Below are positions 6,936 through 10,336 of a DNA stretch of 10,336 bases, in pieces. The stretch comes from an uncultured Chryseolinea sp. Lineage in GTDB: Bacteria > Bacteroidota > Bacteroidia > Cytophagales > Cyclobacteriaceae. The position numbers and the translations under genes are program-made. The notes beneath the pieces are model-generated. The model had not been told where the DNA came from. It worked only from the letters and a program-made list of their open reading frames with translations, and did no database searches. The DNA is taken from NCBI GenBank assembly GCA_946478915.1, contig CAMLER010000124.1, positions 1-10,336 of the forward strand. The letters are read 5' to 3'. Positions within the stretch are counted from its first letter, which is position 1. Each line of letters starts with the position of its first letter.

Positions 6936-7344
6936 ATAAATGCCTTAAATCTTGAAAATTGCCCCAAATATAAGGGGGAACAACATGATTTTAAAACAAG
7001 TTGAACGCTTAGTGCCACTGGTGATAATTGTTCATTTTTTTTGATGGCGATTAAAACTAGCAAGAGTTTATAAAATAGTTCGTGCTTCTCCATACTTCAA
7101 TAGTGGAGATCGCATAACACCAAGCTGCCGCATAGGCTAACCGTTATCCAGCATATCGTCATTTATAGCGGAAGACGGAGTAGACTGAATTAATCCCGAA
7201 GGCGGCGATGGCCAGAGTTGAACGATGATGAATTGATAGATTGATAAATTTCCTTTCCTGAATTGCTGACAATCTTAACTGAGGCTCCTGCCGGGAGATG
7301 GATGCAGATGGGTTGGATTTTATTTGAACGATTAAAAAGAAATC
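6936..7344. other. Intergenic stretch without a convincing gene
   Basis: These 409 bases separate two minus-strand genes. Stops are frequent in all frames. The longest candidate is a 53-codon minus-strand frame (6932-7093) that overlaps the promoter-like element and the next start by ATGA, but its product has no recognisable pattern. Around 7231-7250 there is a short low-complexity run with two ATTGATA(G/A) units, of the kind common between genes in this phylum. I see no tRNA, riboswitch, insertion-sequence end or clear terminator. The part next to 6936 is the promoter and leader of the IF-2-N-like gene. Confidence 0.5.
6965..6972 (-). promoter_or_regulatory. Probable Bacteroidota -7 promoter element for the IF-2-N-like gene
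   Basis: On the minus strand the bases read TATATTTG, an exact match to TAnnTTTG, ending about 30 bases before the ATG at 6935. The only upstream TTG-type -33 candidate is about 24 bases away, longer than the usual 19-20. The -7 element and its distance to the start are good, but the upstream half is weak. Confidence 0.45.
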
Positions 7345-7749
7345 TTAAGAAATATTAACAGACGCGCGATCACGCGGTAGACGGTTGATCTCTTTTTGCA
7401 CTTTAAAAATCTCTTCAAGGGGCAAATTCAATTCCTTATGGTAAATGCGGTAGATTGTCTGCCATTCCTTTTTATCCATAAAACCGTCGCCGTTAGCAAT
7501 CACACATAACCAGGCGATAACGCGTATTTGCTCATTGCGCGAAAGTTTCTTCAGGGCTCTAATACAATCTGTCAATAACACAGAAACATCTCTTGATTTT
7601 AACATTTCCAGTTGCACGCTAAAATCGTCAAAGTCAATACCCTCAGTCTTAGCAAGCCATTTACCGGAAGCGCGTTCGTGATCGTTAACATGACCATCTG
7701 CGAAGATGAGAATGTAATAGAGTTGGGTCAGGACAGCCTTGAAATTCAT
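7345..7749 (-). CDS. TerB-like (tellurite-resistance B fold) protein
   Basis: A 134-residue, mainly helical soluble protein. It has the two acidic signatures of the TerB/TerB-C-like superfamily. The first is IFADGHVNDHERASGKWLA (15-33), matching the ADGxVxxxE pattern. The second is in the later helix pair, VIANGDGFMDKKEWQTI (83-99), matching the A(D/N)G...E pattern, followed by LNLPLEEI. In characterised TerB proteins these acidic patches bind divalent metal, and the domain is found in stress and phage-defence contexts. Many stand-alone bacterial copies are uncharacterised. There are no other ter genes here, so tellurite resistance should not be assumed. The start at 7749 is chosen because the signature begins only 16 residues in. 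The plus-strand AGGAGG just outside the start is on the wrong strand to serve as its ribosome site. Confidence 0.7.
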   Translation of the reverse strand: MNFKAVLTQLYYILIFADGHVNDHERASGKWLAKTEGIDFDDFSVQLEMLKSRDVSVLLTDCIRALKKLSRNEQIRVIAWLCVIANGDGFMDKKEWQTIYRIYHKELNLPLEEIFKVQKEINRLPRDRASVNIS

Positions 7750-7982
7750 TTCAGTTAGGAGGTTTTTTCCATTTTTATTCGAAAAATAATGCCACCGCTA
7801 AAATGGGCTTAAAAAGCCGATTTTTGACCCAAGTAGTTCCAAATTGGGAAAGATTTTTGCTTTTGGGTCTAATTCCGGAAAAAACTAATCCATGGGAAAA
7901 ACGCCAATTTAGCTTGCACAGCGCAATTTTGAGGTCGAATTTCTTCGTCGCGCGCAGTATTAAATTGTTAAATTTGTGCGCA
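7750..7982. other. Divergent intergenic region with short hairpins
   Basis: This 233-base AT-rich region lies between the TerB-like gene (minus) and the small exported-protein gene (plus). It contains a perfect GGCTT-AAA-AAGCC hairpin (7806-7818) followed by GA and five T residues. It also holds a wider pair, GACCCAA (7826-7832) with TTGGGTC (7863-7869), and a CCCAA/TTGGG pair nested at 7828-7848. These could form a structured leader or a weak terminator. The reading frame stays open back to an ATG at 7803, but the residues before 7983 are not protein-like for an exported protein. No clear promoter elements were found. Confidence 0.4.
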
Positions 7983-8339
7983 ATGTTCATCAGAAATAGA
8001 AAACTCAACAAACCACTCGCAGGGTACGTATTGGTTCTATTTCTTTTAGCCTCTGCTTTCACTCAATCGTCGGGGACAATTTCATTCTATGTCATAAATG
8101 CCTTAGGTCCTTGCCTCGACAAATCCAACCAATTGGAAACTTCTGTTCTGCCGTTTGCATGCACCGGCACCGAAGAGGAGAAGAAGAGCGAACACAAGTC
8201 TGTAGGTTTGTATACGCAGGGCGAAAACTTGCATACAAATACACATCCGCTACCCATACCTATCCCCTATCCGGCAACAAAAATTGCCGGTCGCACCACG
8301 AGCCCCATATTTCTGCTTAATAAGTCGCTACGACTGTGA
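7983..8339 (+). CDS. Possible small exported protein upstream of dabA
   Basis: From ATG 7983 the frame gives 118 residues. A basic head (MFIRNRKLNK) and a hydrophobic stretch (LAGYVLVLFLLASAF, 12-26) form a plausible signal peptide or single membrane anchor. The rest is small and polar, with two cysteines (C44 and C60), an acidic-lysine run EEEKKSEHK (64-72), and a proline-rich THPLPIPIPYP (87-97). No family is recognised. The longer frame from 7803 would bury this signal after 60 residues, so I prefer 7983, although no ribosome site decides it. It ends 104 bases before dabA on the same strand. Co-transcription is possible but unproven. The weak homology signal makes chance an alternative. 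Confidence 0.45.
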   Translation: MFIRNRKLNKPLAGYVLVLFLLASAFTQSSGTISFYVINALGPCLDKSNQLETSVLPFACTGTEEEKKSEHKSVGLYTQGENLHTNTHPLPIPIPYPATKIAGRTTSPIFLLNKSLRL

Positions 8340-8360
8340 TCGTTTTCGTCGCCTAATTGC

Positions 8361-8390
8361 GTTCGCCGCGCTTGTCACTCCCCAGCGAAC
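8361..8390 (+). repeat. Inverted repeat in the dabA leader region
   Basis: GTTCGC (8361-8366) and GCGAAC (8385-8390) are perfect complements across an 18-base loop, between the small exported-protein gene and dabA. No T-run follows, so it is not a standard terminator. It may simply be chance in an otherwise featureless 104-base gap, in which I see no clear promoter. Confidence 0.25.
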
Positions 8391-8443
8391 ACTGCCATAT
8401 TGGGCATGACTACGTCTGTTTTTTAAACTGAAATAATCATTGG

Positions 8444-10336
8444 ATGAGCTTAGAGTCGAGCCAAGAAAAATATTTAACAGCATCACAGATAACCACCAGC
8501 CCGGTGTTTGATCCAGCGGAAGTTATTGCAGAGTTGAAGCACTATCTACCTGCACAAACTCCGTTAAAAGATTTTGTACATCATAATACACTGCACGCCT
8601 TTCAGGGGCTCAAATTTTTTGATGCGCTCAGCCGCGCGTCCGAATTATTTGGATATAGGGTTTCACCTTCGCTGAGGGAATTTCGTTCATTATACCAATC
8701 GAAGCGCATACACGATGGTATTCTTGACCGAGTTATTGCACTCCAAAAAGGTGAAAATGCTATAGCTGCGTGGAGAGAAAAGCTTATCAGTCGAACGTAT
8801 TATCCCTCACGACTGCCAAGAATCGGAAGGCTTCGCGCCAATTGGAAAAGACACTATCGTATTGATCTCGATTCGCTGGTTCACTCGACGCTATTTAGGG
8901 TGATTTGCAGTTACCTTGACCAAGGCATCGCGATGTGGAAATTTCCTCTATCCGCAGATGGTTTTCTGGCCTCCTTGCGGGAACTGGAAGGGAACAGCTA
9001 CACCAGTTTTTTTAAAAGGAAAAGGGCGAAAGCGCTTTTGCTGCATGACAAACCAGGCATTACAGAACTGTTGAAGTTGCTGATCGGCGACGAATCGCTT
9101 TTCAAACAATACATTTTCGATCAGCAATTTGCGCACCAAGGCTGGTCGGGTATTGTGGCCTCTGTTGAAGACCATCCCGAGTCACTTCTGGATAAGAGAG
9201 CGATCTCCCTCCACGACATAATCTATTTCGAACTGCTTCTCGAAATCGATGCACTTGACTCGACCTTTGGTGAAAACTGGCTTCCACTTATCAAGAGAAT
9301 CCGAAAAAAACCAAATGATCTTTTCAGGCCGACCAAAAGAACTGAACTGGATGAAGTGCTTTCTCTTTGGCAGCAGGCCTTTGAATGGACGTATTATGAT
9401 CAGGCACTTTCCGCCATTACTACCCAGCGACGAAATAATCTGACACAAAAAAGAAAATCTTTTCAAGCGATATTCTGCGTCGACGACCGGGCATTTTCAT
9501 TTCGCAAGTACCTTGAACTTTTTGATGATGAGTGCGAGACTTTCGGATCACCTGGTTTCTTCAACGTTGAGTTCTTTTTTCAGCCTGCGAATGGAAAGTC
9601 TTATACAAAACTTTGTCCTGCCCCATTGACACCAAGATATCTCATAAAGGAGAAGGGTTCCGACGAAAAACTGGACACAGACCTTCACCTGACCAGACAT
9701 TCCCATACACTCTTTCGCGGGTGGTTGCTGAGTCAAACCCTGGGGTTCATCTCTGCAATGCGGCTGTTGAAGAATATATTTCACCCAAGCGAAAGCCCGG
9801 CCGCCGCCTCGTCATTTTCCCATATGAACAAGGCAGCATCTCTGACCATTGAAAATAAAAACATTAATGATATTGAGAACGGCCTGCAGATTGGGTTCAC
9901 TATAACAGAAATGGCTGATCGTGTCGAAGGGCTGTTGCGGAGCATCGGATTGGTTCGGCATTTTTCATCGTTGGTTTATATTATCGGACATGGTTCCAGC
10001 AGTGTCAACAATCCCCATTATGCAGCCTATGACTGTGGAGCATGCGCAGGTCGCCCTGGATCGGTAAATGCAAGAGTAATTTGTCATATGGCAAACCACA
10101 GCGAAGTTCGAGCGCTGCTTCGCAGTCGCGGTTTGGATATACCGGACACAACACGGTTCATCGGTGGACTTCATGATACGACGCGAGATGAAATAGAGTT
10201 CTTCGACAAGGAGCGGTTGGACGAAGTTTCGCTGGCCAATCACCTGAAAAATAAAAAGGTATTTCACCAGGCCCTTGAAGCTAATTCGAAGGAACGGTCA
10301 CGACGCTTCGACTCCATCAACACGCGCTTGCCTTCA
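8444..10336 (+). CDS. dabA: DabA, zinc subunit of the DAB inorganic-carbon complex (UPF0753/DUF2309), 5' part
   Basis: An uninterrupted frame from ATG 8444 to the right edge gives 631 residues. The family is usually about 800 or more, so the C-terminus lies outside. DabA is a peripheral membrane protein with a beta-carbonic-anhydrase-like zinc site. With the ion-conducting membrane subunit DabB it is thought to couple a cation gradient to one-way CO2 hydration, raising cellular bicarbonate. The N-terminus shows the family block LPAQTPLKDFVHHNTLHAF (35-53). The zinc ligands known for this family (Cys, Asp, His, Cys) are all present: C345 and D347 in FCVDDRAFSFRKYLE, H516 in IIGHGSSSVNNPHYAAYDCG, and C531 fifteen residues later. 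One change is visible: after CVDDR the residues are AFS where an acidic residue is common. No dabB precedes it, so the partner, if present, should follow. Confidence 0.95.
   Translation, partial: MSLESSQEKYLTASQITTSPVFDPAEVIAELKHYLPAQTPLKDFVHHNTLHAFQGLKFFDALSRASELFGYRVSPSLREFRSLYQSKRIHDGILDRVIALQKGENAIAAWREKLISRTYYPSRLPRIGRLRANWKRHYRIDLDSLVHSTLFRVICSYLDQGIAMWKFPLSADGFLASLRELEGNSYTSFFKRKRAKALLLHDKPGITELLKLLIGDESLFKQYIFDQQFAHQGWSGIVASVEDHPESLLDKRAISLHDIIYFELLLEIDALDSTFGENWLPLIKRIRKKPNDLFRPTKRTELDEVLSLWQQAFEWTYYDQALSAITTQRRNNLTQKRKSFQAIFCVDDRAFSFRKYLELFDDECETFGSPGFFNVEFFFQPANGKSYTKLCPAPLTPRYLIKEKGSDEKLDTDLHLTRHSHTLFRGWLLSQTLGFISAMRLLKNIFHPSESPAAASSFSHMNKAASLTIENKNINDIENGLQIGFTITEMADRVEGLLRSIGLVRHFSSLVYIIGHGSSSVNNPHYAAYDCGACAGRPGSVNARVICHMANHSEVRALLRSRGLDIPDTTRFIGGLHDTTRDEIEFFDKERLDEVSLANHLKNKKVFHQALEANSKERSRRFDSINTRLPS

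Noticed and set aside
6932..7093. Minus-strand 53-codon frame ending in an ATGA overlap with the IF-2-N-like start
   Set aside because: It runs through the promoter-like -7 element, has no recognisable pattern, and its C-terminal part is a translation of a typical leader region.
7231..7250. Short ATTGATA repeats as a possible CRISPR-like or tandem array
   Set aside because: Only two imperfect units are present, with no spacer structure. This is ordinary low-complexity intergenic sequence.
7345..7749. Tellurite-resistance or phage-defence island based on the TerB-like gene
   Set aside because: No other ter genes, nucleases or defence proteins are in the window. A single TerB-fold protein is not evidence for such a system.
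7756..7762. AGGAGG as a ribosome binding site
   Set aside because: It is on the plus strand, while the adjacent gene is on the minus strand. The nearest plus-strand ATG after it opens a frame of only a few codons.
9613..9852. Plus-strand 79-codon frame inside dabA, suggesting a frameshift
   Set aside because: I translated dabA codon by codon across this region. The main frame is continuous and keeps family motifs on both sides, so the other frame is a shadow.

Overview
The window looks like chromosomal DNA from a free-living or environmental member of the Bacteroidota, probably Cytophagales- or Chitinophagales-like. Support comes from the family mix: DUF2911 with TPRs, a Mip/FkpA-type FKBP, a DUF1624 membrane protein, and an IF-2 N-domain protein with Bacteroidota-style linker motifs. 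There are also matches to the Bacteroidota -7 promoter motif TAnnTTTG, few Shine-Dalgarno sequences, and moderate GC. No species can be named from the sequence alone. There are no rRNA or tRNA genes, insertion sequences, CRISPR arrays or prophage genes, so this reads as ordinary core or accessory chromosome.

Region 1 (1-1420): the last 23 codons of an unidentified plus-strand gene, then a convergent minus-strand gene for a multi-spanning DUF1624/HGSNAT-like membrane protein. The intergenic region next to it carries three short perfect inverted repeats. The one nearest tetR (1396-1409) is a typical TetR-type operator.

Region 2 (1424-3553): a tight three-gene plus-strand unit made of a TetR-family repressor, an 80-residue HMA-fold-like protein without metal-binding cysteines, and a DHA1-type MFS drug/metabolite exporter. 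Spacings are 25 and 23 bases. The likely logic is a ligand-responsive, self-regulated efflux operon.

Region 3 (3559-6232): a 52-codon minus-strand gene for a zinc-ribbon protein with a C-terminal membrane anchor, convergent with the exporter. It is followed on the plus strand by a 78-residue conserved-looking protein, an exported DUF2911+TPR protein ended by a strong intrinsic terminator, and an exported FKBP-type peptidyl-prolyl isomerase.

Region 4 (6234-7749): two minus-strand genes, one for a free-standing protein that resembles only the N-terminal part of translation factor IF-2, the other for a TerB-like protein. They are separated by about 400 bases in which no gene is convincing.

Region 5 (7750-10336): a possible small exported protein, then the first 631 codons of dabA, the zinc-containing subunit of the DAB inorganic-carbon accumulation complex. 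All four zinc ligands are present. dabA runs off the right edge. Its partner dabB is not upstream and would be expected just beyond the window.

I see no clear undescribed multi-gene system. The most worthwhile items are the small genes (HMA-like, zinc-ribbon, exported protein before dabA), the stand-alone IF-2 N-domain protein, and the tetR operator that relocates the tetR start.
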